DNA from: Duganella flavida
GTDB taxonomy: Bacteria; Pseudomonadota; Gammaproteobacteria; Burkholderiales; Burkholderiaceae_D
Assembly: GCF_009857445.1 (NCBI RefSeq)
Contig: NZ_WWCN01000001.1
Span: forward strand, 62,001 to 126,000
DNA: 64,000 bases
Direction of reading: 5' to 3'
The position numbers were made by a program, and so were the translations under genes. Under the pieces are notes generated by a model, which made no database searches, was not told where the DNA came from, and saw only the letters and a program-made list of their open reading frames with translations. How positions within the stretch are numbered: position 1 is the stretch's first letter; every line of letters begins with the position of its first letter. Positions 15,426 through 24,280 of the stretch are shown one piece after another.

Positions 15426-18392
15426 ATGCATTATCCTAAGGCACGACAGACACTCATGAGCCTGGCAGTCGCCAGCGCCTGCGCGGCAGCCCACGCGCAG
15501 GAAGCACCGGCGAAAGCCGCAGAAGCAGAACCACAAAGCGTAGTCGTTACCGGCCTGCGCGCATCGATGCAGTCCTCGCTGAACCTGAAGCGCAATTCCG
15601 ACGGTATCGTCGACGGCATTGTGGCGGAAGATATCGGCAAGTTCCCCGACACCAACCTGGCCGAATCGCTGCAGCGTATTTCCGGCGTCTCGATCGACCG
15701 TTCGATCGGTGAAGGCTCCAAGATCACCGTGCGCGGCGTCGGCCCCGACTTCAATATGGTGCTGCTGAACGGCCGCCAGATGCCGACCTCGAACCTGGGC
15801 GATTTAAATGGGCGCGCGTTCGACTTCGCCAACCTGGCGTCGGAAGCCATCTCGCAAATCCAGGTCTACAAGACCAGCCGCGCCGACTCGCCAACCGGCG
15901 GCATCGGCGCCACCCTGAATGTGATGACCGCGCGTCCGTTCGAGCGTCCAGGCCTGCACTCGAGCCTGGGCATCAAGGGCGTGTACGACACCACCAACAG
16001 CAACCTGCCGGGCGACGTCAAAGCCAGCAAATCCCTGACGCCTGAAGTGTCGGGCCTGTACTCGGACACCTTCGCCAACAACACCTTTGGCGTGGCGCTG
16101 ACCGGCAGCTACCAGGAACGCAACCTGGGCTACAACACCGCCGCTGTCTCGAACGGCTGGCGCGGCCCGTTCCGCGGCGATGAAAACAACTGGGGCACCA
16201 TTCCAAATGGCCCGAGCGATGCGTGCCCGGCCTGCGTGGTCACCAACCGCCCGACCGGCGCCCAGCTGTACTCGGTACCGCAAAACCTGAACTACAACTT
16301 CAACGGCGTGAAACGCCAGCGTACCAACGCCCAGCTGACCCTGCAGTACAAACCGGTCGACACCCTGGTCACCACGCTGGACTACACCTACTCGGAAAAT
16401 AAGATCCAGACCAAGCGCAACGACCTGTCGGCCTGGTTCAACTTCGGCCCATCGAGCAGCTCGTGGACCGCAGGTTCGCCTTCGAGCCCGCTGATCTACA
16501 AAGAAATCATCCCGCTGAAAGATGGCGCCGGCACTTCCGACATCGCGATGGGTGCGGCCGACTTCGCCACCAAAACGCAAAACAAATCGTTGGGCTTCAA
16601 CGCCGTGTGGAAACCATCGAGCGAGCTGCGCTTTGAACTCGACACCCACCACTCGACCGCCACCTCGGGCGCCGACAGCCCGTTCGGCTCGAGCAATACC
16701 CTCGGCACCGCCAGCTTCAGCCGCGGCACCACTACGGCCGACTTCAGCAAGGATTTCCCGGTGCTGAGCATCGAGGGCGCCGACTTCGTCAAAGCCGGCC
16801 AGCAAGTGACCGGTTCGGTGTTTACCAACCAGTACATGCGCGGCGAGATCGACCAGACCCAGGTCAAGGGGGCATGGAAGGTGCTGGAAGCATCCGAGCT
16901 GAAGTTCGGCCTCAACTACACCAAGTCGGACAACCGCTCGGCCTTCTCCAACCAGCAGCGCGACACCTGGGGCGGCGCCACCAAGCCGTCCGACTACCCG
17001 AGCAGCGTGTGGCACCAGCAAAGCGTGCGCCAGTACTTCGACAAGATCGACGGCAGCAGCAACTCCAACCTGTTCAACCAGTTCTACACCTTCAATTTCG
17101 CCCAAGTGCGTCAGCTGGCGGCCACCGCATCCGGCAAGCCTGAGCTGTACCTGCCGAAGACCTACTTCGATAACGATGCCCGCACCTCGGAAAAATCCAA
17201 GGCGCTGTACCTGCAGTTCAATACCGAATGGGATACCGCCCTGCCGATCCACACCGCCATCGGCGCGCGCTACGAGAAGACCGACGTCATCTCGACCGCA
17301 CTGGTGCCGGCCGCCGTCAACATCAAGTGGGTATCGCAGAACGAGCTGCCGATCACCTTTGGCGATCCAACCTTCACCACCCTGACCGGCGCTTACCACA
17401 ACCTGCTGCCGAGCTTCGACTCGGATATCGAGCTGACGCAAAACCAGAAGCTGCGCTTCAGCTACGGCGAAACCATCGGCCGTCCACGCTATGACCAGAT
17501 CCAGGGCGGCACCACGCTGAACTCGCTGGTACGTACCGACGGCGGCACCGGTTCGCAAGGCAATCCATCGCTGAAACCGGTCAAGTCGAAAAATCTGGAC
17601 CTGTCCTACGAGTGGTACTACGGCAAGCAGAACTTCGTGTCGCTGGGCCTGTTCAAGAAAGACCTGGAGAACTACGCCGGCCAGTCGCGCATCATCGCCA
17701 CCCCGTTCAACCTGCACACCCCGGTTGGTGGCGCACTGTGGAACGAGGCGCTGGGCAAAGGCTGCGCCAACACTGACACCACCTGCATCCGCAACTACAT
17801 CTTCCGCAACCACCCGACCGCCCCTGGCGTGACCCGTGGCGCCGACGATGCACTGGGCAATGCTACCGGCACCATCATCGGCCAGCCGAGCGATCCGGTC
17901 GCGCAGTTCCAGATTACCTCCTTCTCCAACCAGAAGAAGGCCAATCTGCACGGCGCCGAGATCAACCTGCAGCACATGTTCGGCGACAGCGGCTTCGGCG
18001 TGTCGACCAACTACACCTTCGTGCACTCGGGCCTGCGTTACGACAACAACGCAGTGGGCGAGCAGTTTGCGCTGGTGGGCCTGTCGAACTCGTACAACGT
18101 CATCGGTATCTACGAGGACAAGAAGTTTACGGGCCGCCTGGCCTACAACTGGCGCGGCGAGTTCCTGGCCTCGACCTTCGACGGCTCGGGTCCTAACCCG
18201 CAGTACGTGGAACCGTACGGCCAGCTCGACGTCAGCCTGACCTATGCCATCAACGAGAAGCTGAGCGTGCAAATCGAAGGCATCAACGTGACCAACGAAA
18301 TCACCCGCGTCCACAGCCGCACCAAGCAGCAGCTGGAATCGGTGACGCAGAACGGTCCGCGTTACATGGTAGGCCTGCGCTATAAGTTCTAA
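15426..18392 (+). CDS. TonB-dependent outer-membrane receptor (halogenase-cluster type)
   Basis: A 988-residue protein with signal peptide (cut after AAAHA), a TonB-box-like QSVVVTGLRASM, a plug domain (DIGKFPDTNLAESLQRISGV, ITVRGVGPDFNMVLLNGR, VMTARPF) and a 22-strand barrel ending in the expected aromatic residue (RYMVGLRYKF). This type, with DGIVDGIVAEDIGKFPDTN, is typical of carbohydrate-related receptors of Caulobacter and Xanthomonas relatives. AGGAG precedes the ATG. A terminator separates it from the following halogenase / SapC / cupin / halogenase genes, but the set recurs together in related bacteria, so a shared role in using an imported compound is likely. LacI-type sites precede it. 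Confidence 0.95.
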   Translation: MHYPKARQTLMSLAVASACAAAHAQEAPAKAAEAEPQSVVVTGLRASMQSSLNLKRNSDGIVDGIVAEDIGKFPDTNLAESLQRISGVSIDRSIGEGSKITVRGVGPDFNMVLLNGRQMPTSNLGDLNGRAFDFANLASEAISQIQVYKTSRADSPTGGIGATLNVMTARPFERPGLHSSLGIKGVYDTTNSNLPGDVKASKSLTPEVSGLYSDTFANNTFGVALTGSYQERNLGYNTAAVSNGWRGPFRGDENNWGTIPNGPSDACPACVVTNRPTGAQLYSVPQNLNYNFNGVKRQRTNAQLTLQYKPVDTLVTTLDYTYSENKIQTKRNDLSAWFNFGPSSSSWTAGSPSSPLIYKEIIPLKDGAGTSDIAMGAADFATKTQNKSLGFNAVWKPSSELRFELDTHHSTATSGADSPFGSSNTLGTASFSRGTTTADFSKDFPVLSIEGADFVKAGQQVTGSVFTNQYMRGEIDQTQVKGAWKVLEASELKFGLNYTKSDNRSAFSNQQRDTWGGATKPSDYPSSVWHQQSVRQYFDKIDGSSNSNLFNQFYTFNFAQVRQLAATASGKPELYLPKTYFDNDARTSEKSKALYLQFNTEWDTALPIHTAIGARYEKTDVISTALVPAAVNIKWVSQNELPITFGDPTFTTLTGAYHNLLPSFDSDIELTQNQKLRFSYGETIGRPRYDQIQGGTTLNSLVRTDGGTGSQGNPSLKPVKSKNLDLSYEWYYGKQNFVSLGLFKKDLENYAGQSRIIATPFNLHTPVGGALWNEALGKGCANTDTTCIRNYIFRNHPTAPGVTRGADDALGNATGTIIGQPSDPVAQFQITSFSNQKKANLHGAEINLQHMFGDSGFGVSTNYTFVHSGLRYDNNAVGEQFALVGLSNSYNVIGIYEDKKFTGRLAYNWRGEFLASTFDGSGPNPQYVEPYGQLDVSLTYAINEKLSVQIEGINVTNEITRVHSRTKQQLESVTQNGPRYMVGLRYKF

Positions 18393-18422
18393 CGCTGCTC
18401 GTTTGTTGTAAGAGCACCACGA

Positions 18423-18453
18423 AAAGGCCGCTGTTTCATCAGCGGCCTTTTTT
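18423..18453 (+). terminator. Terminator after the TonB receptor gene
   Basis: An 11-bp perfect stem AAAGGCCGCTG / CAGCGGCCTTT with a six-base loop and further T. It implies that the halogenase operon has its own promoter or depends on read-through. Confidence 0.85.
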
Positions 18454-18461
18454 CGGTTAAA

Positions 18462-18484
18462 ATTTTCGTAACCCATTACGTAAT
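18462..18484 (+). promoter_or_regulatory. Palindromic leader of the halogenase operon
   Basis: CGTAA-CCCA-TTACG overlaps a perfect palindrome ATTACGTAAT (18475-18484), 10 bases before the halogenase start codon. This is a candidate operator or promoter element; no convincing -35/-10 pair was found, so its role is uncertain. Confidence 0.35.
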
Positions 18485-18494
18485 AAGGCCCACC

Positions 18495-20036
18495 ATGCTG
18501 AGACGTATCGTGATCGTAGGCGGCGGCTCTGCCGGCTGGATGACTGCCGGCCTGATCGCCGCAGAACATCGCGCCGCAGCTCCCGGCGGCCTGCAGATCA
18601 CCCTGGTCGAATCCCCTGACGTTGCCCCCATCGGCGTGGGCGAAGGCACCTGGCCGAGCATGCGCGACACCCTGCACCGCATTGGCGTGTCCGAATCCGA
18701 TTTCTTCCGCGAATGCGACGCCTCGTTCAAGCAAGGCTCGCGCTTCAACCGCTGGGTCGATGGCGGCGAGCACGATTACTACTTCCACCCTTTCGTCCTG
18801 CCGCAAGGCTACGGCGAGGTGAACCTGCCCGAGCAATGGCAAGCGCTGGGGGCGTCAGTGCCGTTTGCCGACCTGGTCAGCTTCCAGCCGCATTTGTGCA
18901 CCCAGGGCCGCGCCCCCAAGCAAGTGCAGACGCCCGAGTACGCGGCGGTGGCCAACTACGGCTACCACCTCGACGCCGGCAAGTTCGGCACCTTCCTGCG
19001 CAAACACTGCCTGGAAAAGCTGGGCGTGCAGTACGTGTCGGACCACGTGGTCGGCATCAACTCGCATGACAACGGCGACATCGCCTCATTGCAAACGCAA
19101 AAGCATGGCGCGCTTGAAGGCGACCTGTTCATCGACTGCACCGGCCTGCAATCGCTGCTGCTGGGCCAGCACTACGGCATCCCGCTGATTCCGCAAAAAC
19201 ACGTGCTGTACAACGACTCGGCACTGGCGGTGCAGATCCCGTATCCGGCCGAGGACAGCCCGATTGCCTCGCAGACCTCCTCCACCGCGCAAAGCGCCGG
19301 CTGGATCTGGGATATCGGCCTGCCAACCCGGCGCGGCATCGGCCACGTCTACGCCAGTGGCTACATCAGCGACGACCAGGCCGAAGCGGAGCTGCGCGCC
19401 TACATCGTGCAGAGCGGTGGCCCGCGTGAGATTCCGCAGCCGCGCAAACTGACCTTCGAGCCCGGCTACCGCGAAAAATTCTGGCACCGCAACTGCGTGG
19501 CCATCGGCTTGTCAGCCGGTTTTATCGAACCGCTGGAAGCATCGGCGCTGGCCATCGTTGAAATGTCGGCCGCCATGATCAGCGACGACCTGCCAGCCTC
19601 GCGCGCGGCGATGGACATCGTGGCCAAACGCTTCAACCACGCTTTCACCTACCGCTGGGAACGCGTGATCGACTTCCTCAAGCTGCACTACGTGCTGAGC
19701 CGGCGCCGCGACACGCCCTACTGGCGCGACAACACCGATCCGGCCAAGGCGCCAGAACGCCTGCGCGACCTGCTGACGCTGTGGCAGCACCGCGCGCCAT
19801 CGCGCAGCGACTTCAACCGCATCGAGGAAGTATTTCCCTCGGCGAGCTACCAATACATCCTGTACGGCATGGGCTTCCGCAGTGACTTCAGCCGCGCGCC
19901 CAAACCGCAGGAAGCCGGCATGGCCGATGGCTACTTCCACGAAGCAGCCACCTTGACCAGAAAAATGCTGGGCGCGTTGCCGGATAACCGCGCGCTCATC
20001 AATCACATCAAGCTTCACGGCTTGCAGAAAATTTAA
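18495..20036 (+). CDS. Tryptophan-halogenase-like flavoprotein, variant motifs
   Basis: A 513-residue flavin-dependent halogenase relative. FAD-binding GGGSAGW (residues 9-15) and the conserved catalytic-type lysine in SFKQG (Lys79) are present. The halogenase signature WxWxIP reads WIWDIG (270-275), with Gly for Pro, and the EPLES-T segment reads EPLEAS (345-350), with Ala where halogenases have Ser after the catalytic Glu. The enzyme therefore belongs to the family but may have altered halide or substrate handling. It needs a reduced-flavin supply, and no flavin reductase is encoded here. First gene of a four-gene operon, 18 bases before sapC. Confidence 0.88.
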   Translation: MLRRIVIVGGGSAGWMTAGLIAAEHRAAAPGGLQITLVESPDVAPIGVGEGTWPSMRDTLHRIGVSESDFFRECDASFKQGSRFNRWVDGGEHDYYFHPFVLPQGYGEVNLPEQWQALGASVPFADLVSFQPHLCTQGRAPKQVQTPEYAAVANYGYHLDAGKFGTFLRKHCLEKLGVQYVSDHVVGINSHDNGDIASLQTQKHGALEGDLFIDCTGLQSLLLGQHYGIPLIPQKHVLYNDSALAVQIPYPAEDSPIASQTSSTAQSAGWIWDIGLPTRRGIGHVYASGYISDDQAEAELRAYIVQSGGPREIPQPRKLTFEPGYREKFWHRNCVAIGLSAGFIEPLEASALAIVEMSAAMISDDLPASRAAMDIVAKRFNHAFTYRWERVIDFLKLHYVLSRRRDTPYWRDNTDPAKAPERLRDLLTLWQHRAPSRSDFNRIEEVFPSASYQYILYGMGFRSDFSRAPKPQEAGMADGYFHEAATLTRKMLGALPDNRALINHIKLHGLQKI

Positions 20037-20054
20037 AACGAGAAGAGACACCAT

Positions 20055-20759
20055 ATGCCTAACCCAGTTTTGCTGAACAACCTCGAACACCGCGACCTGC
20101 GCGTGATCACCCGCCGCGGCGCTGACCTGGGCGACCAGTTGATGTCGGTTGCCACCTTCCCGGCCGAATTCCGCGACGTGCAAGCCTGCTACCCCATCGT
20201 GTTCCGCAAGACCGTGGACGGCCTGGGCTTCGAGCCGATCGCCCTGTTCGGCTTCCAGGAAGGCGAGAACCTGTTCCTCAAAGGCGAACGCTGGGAAGCG
20301 CCTTACGTGCCGATGATGGTGGAGCGCCAGCCTTTCCTGATCGGCGTCAGCGGTGACCAGTTGATGGTGAATATCGACCTCGACCACCCGCGCGTCAGCC
20401 AGTTCGACGGCCAGCAAGTATTCCTGCCACACGGCGGCAACACCGACTTCCTCGAACAAATGAACTCGCTGCTGTTCGGCATCCACCAGGGCATGCAAGA
20501 TTTACCTGGCTTCCTGTCGGCGCTGCTGGAAAACGAACTGCTGGAAAGCTTTGTGCTCGACATCGAACTCAACGACGGCTCGCAAAACCGCCTGGTCGGC
20601 TTCTACACCATCAACGAAGACCGTCTGCAAGCGCTGAGCGGCGAAGCCATCGCCAAGCTGCACGCGGCCGGCTACTTGCAAGCGATTTACCTGGTGATCG
20701 CCTCGCTGTCCAACTTCCGCATGCTGATCGACCGTAAGAACGCCCTCGTCCATGCCTGA
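20055..20759 (+). CDS. SapC family protein
   Basis: A 234-residue protein matching the SapC family by its layout: an N-terminal HRDLRVITRRGADLGDQLMS, then VATFPAEFRDVQACYPIVFRK, FEPIALFGFQEGENLFL and YVPMMVERQPFLI. SapC was named from an S-layer-associated locus of Campylobacter, but in proteobacterial TonB-receptor / halogenase clusters its biochemical role is unknown. No signal peptide or membrane segment is visible, so it is probably cytoplasmic. It starts 18 bases after the first halogenase gene and its last codons overlap the next start by 8 bases. Confidence 0.88.
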   Translation: MPNPVLLNNLEHRDLRVITRRGADLGDQLMSVATFPAEFRDVQACYPIVFRKTVDGLGFEPIALFGFQEGENLFLKGERWEAPYVPMMVERQPFLIGVSGDQLMVNIDLDHPRVSQFDGQQVFLPHGGNTDFLEQMNSLLFGIHQGMQDLPGFLSALLENELLESFVLDIELNDGSQNRLVGFYTINEDRLQALSGEAIAKLHAAGYLQAIYLVIASLSNFRMLIDRKNALVHA

Positions 20760-21756
20760 AGCCATCCGCGAAGTCAGCGGCCTCGGGCCGGCTGACCTGA
20801 CTGACGAACTGCTCACCGCCACCACGCCGGTGGTGCTGCGCGGCCTCGCATCGAGCTGGCCGATGGTGCGTGCTGCGCTGGAATCCGACCGCGCCGGCAG
20901 CGACTACCTGCGCCGCCACTACCAGGGCGCCACCATCGGCGCCATGCTGGGCGGGCCGGACGCGGGCGGCCGCTTCTTCTATAACGACGACCTGAGCGGC
21001 TTCAATTTCCAGCCGGTGCACGCCAAGCTGACCGGCGTGCTGGACGAGATCGAAGCCAAGAGCCAGATGGACCCGGCACCGACCATCTACGTCGGCTCCA
21101 CCACCATCGACACCTGCCTGCCCGGCTTCCGCGAATTCAACGATTTGCAGCTGGGTGCGCGCGATACGCTGGCCAGCATCTGGATCGGCAACCGCACCCG
21201 CATCGCCGCCCACTACGACTTGCCGGACAATGTGGCCGTGGTGGCAGCCGGCCATCGCCGCTTCACCCTGTTCCCGCCGTCGCAGCTGCAGAACCTGTAC
21301 GTGGGACCGGTAGACTTTACGCCGGCCGGCCAGGCCATCAGCCTGGTCGATTTCCTGAATCCGGATTTCAACAAGTTTCCCAAGTTTGCCGAAGCGCTCA
21401 AGCACGCGCTGGTGGCCGAGCTGGGTCCGGGCGACGCCCTGTTCATCCCGAGCATGTGGTGGCATCACATTGAAGCGCTGGACGCCTTCAACGTGCTGGT
21501 CAACTACTGGTGGCGCCAGTCGCCGGACTATATGGACACCCCGACCAACGCCCTGATGACGGCCTTCCTCAGCATGCGCGACCTGCCTCCAGCGCAGCGC
21601 AAGGCGTGGCAGGAGATTTTCCGTCATTACATTTTCGAGGCCGACGAAGAAACGGCTGCTCATATCCCGCCCAATGCGCGCGGCGTCCTGGCGCCGCTGA
21701 CGACCGATGGCGCGCGCGCCCTGCGCACACAACTACTCAAAAGACTAAACCGTTAA
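20752..21756 (+). CDS. Cupin-like (JmjC-type) dioxygenase domain protein
   Basis: A 334-residue cupin_8/JmjC-like protein. Putative Fe(II) ligands are visible as His154 and Asp156 in AAHYDLPDN and a distal His in MWWHHIEAL (238-239). The fold marker PVVLRGL at the start and the ALFIPSMWWHH strand are typical. By family it may be a 2-oxoglutarate-dependent hydroxylase acting on a protein, peptide or small molecule. It overlaps sapC by 8 bases and precedes the second halogenase by 13 bases, so the four are one operon. Its substrate is unknown; a hydroxylation partner step to halogenation is only a guess. Confidence 0.87.
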   Translation: MPEAIREVSGLGPADLTDELLTATTPVVLRGLASSWPMVRAALESDRAGSDYLRRHYQGATIGAMLGGPDAGGRFFYNDDLSGFNFQPVHAKLTGVLDEIEAKSQMDPAPTIYVGSTTIDTCLPGFREFNDLQLGARDTLASIWIGNRTRIAAHYDLPDNVAVVAAGHRRFTLFPPSQLQNLYVGPVDFTPAGQAISLVDFLNPDFNKFPKFAEALKHALVAELGPGDALFIPSMWWHHIEALDAFNVLVNYWWRQSPDYMDTPTNALMTAFLSMRDLPPAQRKAWQEIFRHYIFEADEETAAHIPPNARGVLAPLTTDGARALRTQLLKRLNR

Positions 21757-21769
21757 GGAGACCCTGAAT

Positions 21770-23284
21770 ATGCGTGATCCGAACAATCGCCAACCCGTCC
21801 GCCGCGTAGTCATCTGCGGCGGCGGCACGGCCGGCTGGATGGCTGCGGCCGGCATCTCCAAAGTGCTGGGCAAGCTGCTCGACATCAAACTGATCGAGTC
21901 GGAAGAAATCGGCACCGTGGGCGTGGGCGAAGCCACCATCCCAACGCTGATGAACTTCCACAACGTATTGGAAATCAACGAGCAGGAATTCATGGCCGAG
22001 ACCCAGGCCACCTTCAAGCTCGGCATCAGCTTTGAAGAATGGCGCAACGTCAAGGAAGACTACATCCACTCCTTCGGCGTTACCGGCACCGACCACTGGA
22101 CCGCCGGCTTCCAGCACTTCTGGCGCAAGGGCGTCGAGCGCGGCATCGCCAGCGACTACGGCGACTACTGCCTGGAGCTGAAAGCATCGAAAGAAAACCG
22201 CTTCGCCCACCTGCCGAACAACGGTATGAACTACGCCTACCACCTGGACGCCAGCCGCTACGCCAAATACCTGCGCCGCCTGAGCGAGCCGCGCGGCGTG
22301 CAGCGCATCGAAGGCAAGATCGTCAGCTACGCCAAGCACGCCAACGGCGACGTACGTTCCGTCACGCTGGCCTCGGGCCAGGAAATTGAAGGCGACCTGT
22401 TCATCGACTGCACCGGCTTCCGCGCCCTGCTGATCGGCGACGCCATGCAAGAGGAAGTGGAAGACTGGTCGCAATGGCTGTTCTGCGACCGCGCGATTGC
22501 CGTGCAAACTACCTCGGTCGGCGACGCCGTGCCGCTGACCCGTTCGATGGCGCACCAGGCCGGCTGGCAGTGGAAAATCCCGCTGCAGCACCGCGTCGGC
22601 AACGGCATCGTATATTCGAGCCGCTATCTGGACGACGACGCCGCGCGCAAACAGCTGCTGGCCAACGTCACCGGCAAGACACTGATCGAACCGCGCGTGA
22701 TCAAGTTCCAGCCTTGCCAGCGCCGCGAAACGTGGAAAGGCAATGTGGTGGCGATCGGCCTGTCGAGTGGCTTCCTGGAGCCGATTGAATCGACCAGCAT
22801 CCACCTGATCCAGCGCAGCGTAATCCGCCTGATGCAATCGTTCCCGTCGGACGGCATCCACCAGGCCGACATCGACGAATACAACGCCCAGTGCAACCGC
22901 GAGATCGACCACATTCGCGACTTCATCATCCTGCACTACCACGTCAACAACCGCACCGATTCGCAGTTCTGGATCGATGCGCGCGAGATGAGCATTCCCG
23001 ATTCGCTCAAACACCGCATCGACCTGTTCAAGGAAAGTGGCCGCGTGTTCCGGATTCCAAACGAACTGTTCGCGGAGAACTCGTGGATCCAGGTGATGCT
23101 GGGCCAGGGCATCATGCCGAAGTCGCACCACCAGACCGCTGACCTGATGGGCGATGAAGAGCTGAAAGGCTTCCTCGGCGGGATCAAAGGCCGCATCGAC
23201 CGCACCGTGGTGCAGCTGCCGACCCACCAGGCCTACGTCGAACGCTACTGCGGCCGCCCGGACGCCGGCGCCAAGGCCGCGTAA
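21770..23284 (+). CDS. Tryptophan-halogenase-like flavoprotein, canonical motifs
   Basis: A 504-residue flavin-dependent halogenase-family protein. GGGTAGW (17-23) binds FAD, Lys83 in TFKLG corresponds to the catalytic lysine, WQWKIP (266-271) is the complete WxWxIP motif, and FLEPIEST (335-342) keeps the Glu-Ser-Thr set. Unlike its paralogue 1.7 kb upstream it has every signature of an active halogenase. It has AGGAGA eight bases before the ATG. It closes the operon; a convergent lysR gene begins 3 bases after its stop with no visible terminator between. Substrate unknown: such cluster-encoded enzymes have been shown to act on indole-type compounds in other genera. Confidence 0.92.
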   Translation: MRDPNNRQPVRRVVICGGGTAGWMAAAGISKVLGKLLDIKLIESEEIGTVGVGEATIPTLMNFHNVLEINEQEFMAETQATFKLGISFEEWRNVKEDYIHSFGVTGTDHWTAGFQHFWRKGVERGIASDYGDYCLELKASKENRFAHLPNNGMNYAYHLDASRYAKYLRRLSEPRGVQRIEGKIVSYAKHANGDVRSVTLASGQEIEGDLFIDCTGFRALLIGDAMQEEVEDWSQWLFCDRAIAVQTTSVGDAVPLTRSMAHQAGWQWKIPLQHRVGNGIVYSSRYLDDDAARKQLLANVTGKTLIEPRVIKFQPCQRRETWKGNVVAIGLSSGFLEPIESTSIHLIQRSVIRLMQSFPSDGIHQADIDEYNAQCNREIDHIRDFIILHYHVNNRTDSQFWIDAREMSIPDSLKHRIDLFKESGRVFRIPNELFAENSWIQVMLGQGIMPKSHHQTADLMGDEELKGFLGGIKGRIDRTVVQLPTHQAYVERYCGRPDAGAKAA

Positions 23285-23287
23285 GTC

Positions 23288-24172
23288 CTATCCGCCCAGC
23301 CCCGCCACCAGCTGGTCGAACACCAGCCGGATGCGCGGCGGCACCGGGCCGCGCTGGGGGCGGTAAACGTAAATGTCCCACGCCTCCGGCTGCAATTTCT
23401 GCAGCACCGGCACCAGCTTGCCGCTGGCGATATGCTCATCAGCCATAAAGCCCGGCAATTGGCCAAAGCCGATGCCGGCCATGATGGCGTCAAATTCCGC
23501 TTCCGAATCACTGCTGAGAAAACGCGGGTTGACCGGCGAGATATGCTGGCCACCGCTGAAGTACCACGGCCACGGCCGGCCGGTGCTGAGGTCGCGCAGC
23601 GAGGTGGTCGGCAGTTCATGCAGTTGCTCGATGGTCTTCGGTTTGCCGTGCTGCGCGATCAGCTCCGGCGTGCCAACCGTGCGGAACGGCGGCGACGCCA
23701 CGCGGCGCGCGATGTAGCGGCTGTCATGCATGGAACCGAAGCGCACGCCGATGTCGATGCGTTCATCCACCACGTCGGCGTGGGTGTCGCTGAACTGGAT
23801 GTCAAAGCGCAGCAGTGGATACTGACGGCCCAGCGCCAGCAGCACCGGCAGCATCAGTCGCCGTCCCAGTCCCACCGGTGCGGTCAGCCGCACCAATCCT
23901 GCCGATGGCTCCTGCGCCGATTGCGACTGGAACAGCGCATCCACCTGCTGCACACTGTCGCGCGCCTGCGTGGCAAGGTGCTCGCCGTAGGTGGTGATCT
24001 GGATGCCGCGCGTGTTGCGGTGGAATAGCAGCTCGCCCTGCACTGCTTCCAGGTCCTGCACGGCGCGCGTGACGGCTTGCGGTGAAATCCCCAGCCGCGC
24101 TGCGGCCTCCTTGAAGTTGCGCGCCTCGGCGGCGGCCACGAAAATGCGCAACATTTCCAATCGGTTCAGCAT
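23288..24172 (-). CDS. LysR-family transcriptional regulator
   Basis: A 294-residue LysR protein. The winged HTH is residues 1-60 (RIFVAAAEARNFKEAAARLG, ISPQAVTRAVQDLEA), followed by the linker helix and a two-lobe effector-binding domain (SAGLVRLTAPVGLGR, ERIDIGVRFG). It is divergent from a short-chain dehydrogenase gene with 108 bases between, the usual arrangement for a LysR target. A LysR-type inverted repeat with spacing T-N11-A lies between them. The effector is unknown. Confidence 0.93.
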   Translation of the reverse strand: MLNRLEMLRIFVAAAEARNFKEAAARLGISPQAVTRAVQDLEAVQGELLFHRNTRGIQITTYGEHLATQARDSVQQVDALFQSQSAQEPSAGLVRLTAPVGLGRRLMLPVLLALGRQYPLLRFDIQFSDTHADVVDERIDIGVRFGSMHDSRYIARRVASPPFRTVGTPELIAQHGKPKTIEQLHELPTTSLRDLSTGRPWPWYFSGGQHISPVNPRFLSSDSEAEFDAIMAGIGFGQLPGFMADEHIASGKLVPVLQKLQPEAWDIYVYRPQRGPVPPRIRLVFDQLVAGLGG

Positions 24173-24180
24173 GGCTAGAT

Positions 24181-24199
24181 AATTCCTAAAAATGGAATT
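24181..24199. promoter_or_regulatory. LysR-type binding site between lysR and SDR
   Basis: A perfect inverted repeat AATTCC-N7-GGAATT, containing ATTCC-N7-GGAAT with T-N11-A geometry. It starts 9 bases from the lysR start and lies about 80 bases from the SDR start, so it can serve autoregulation and activation. Confidence 0.65.
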
Positions 24200-24280
24200 C
24201 TCAAATCATATCATTTCCATTTATTCCCATAGTCAGGCTCCCTATACTTGCTTCATCAACCAACCACCAGGAGTCCTGAA

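Noticed and set aside
18392-18495. Riboswitch or tryptophan-responsive attenuator before the halogenase operon
   Set aside because: Only a standard terminator of the preceding gene and a short palindrome are present; there is no leader peptide or alternative hairpin.
15804-18842. A 1012-residue open frame antisense to the TonB receptor and halogenase genes
   Set aside because: High-GC coding DNA often leaves the opposite strand open; the protein has no recognisable domain and crosses two real genes and a terminator.
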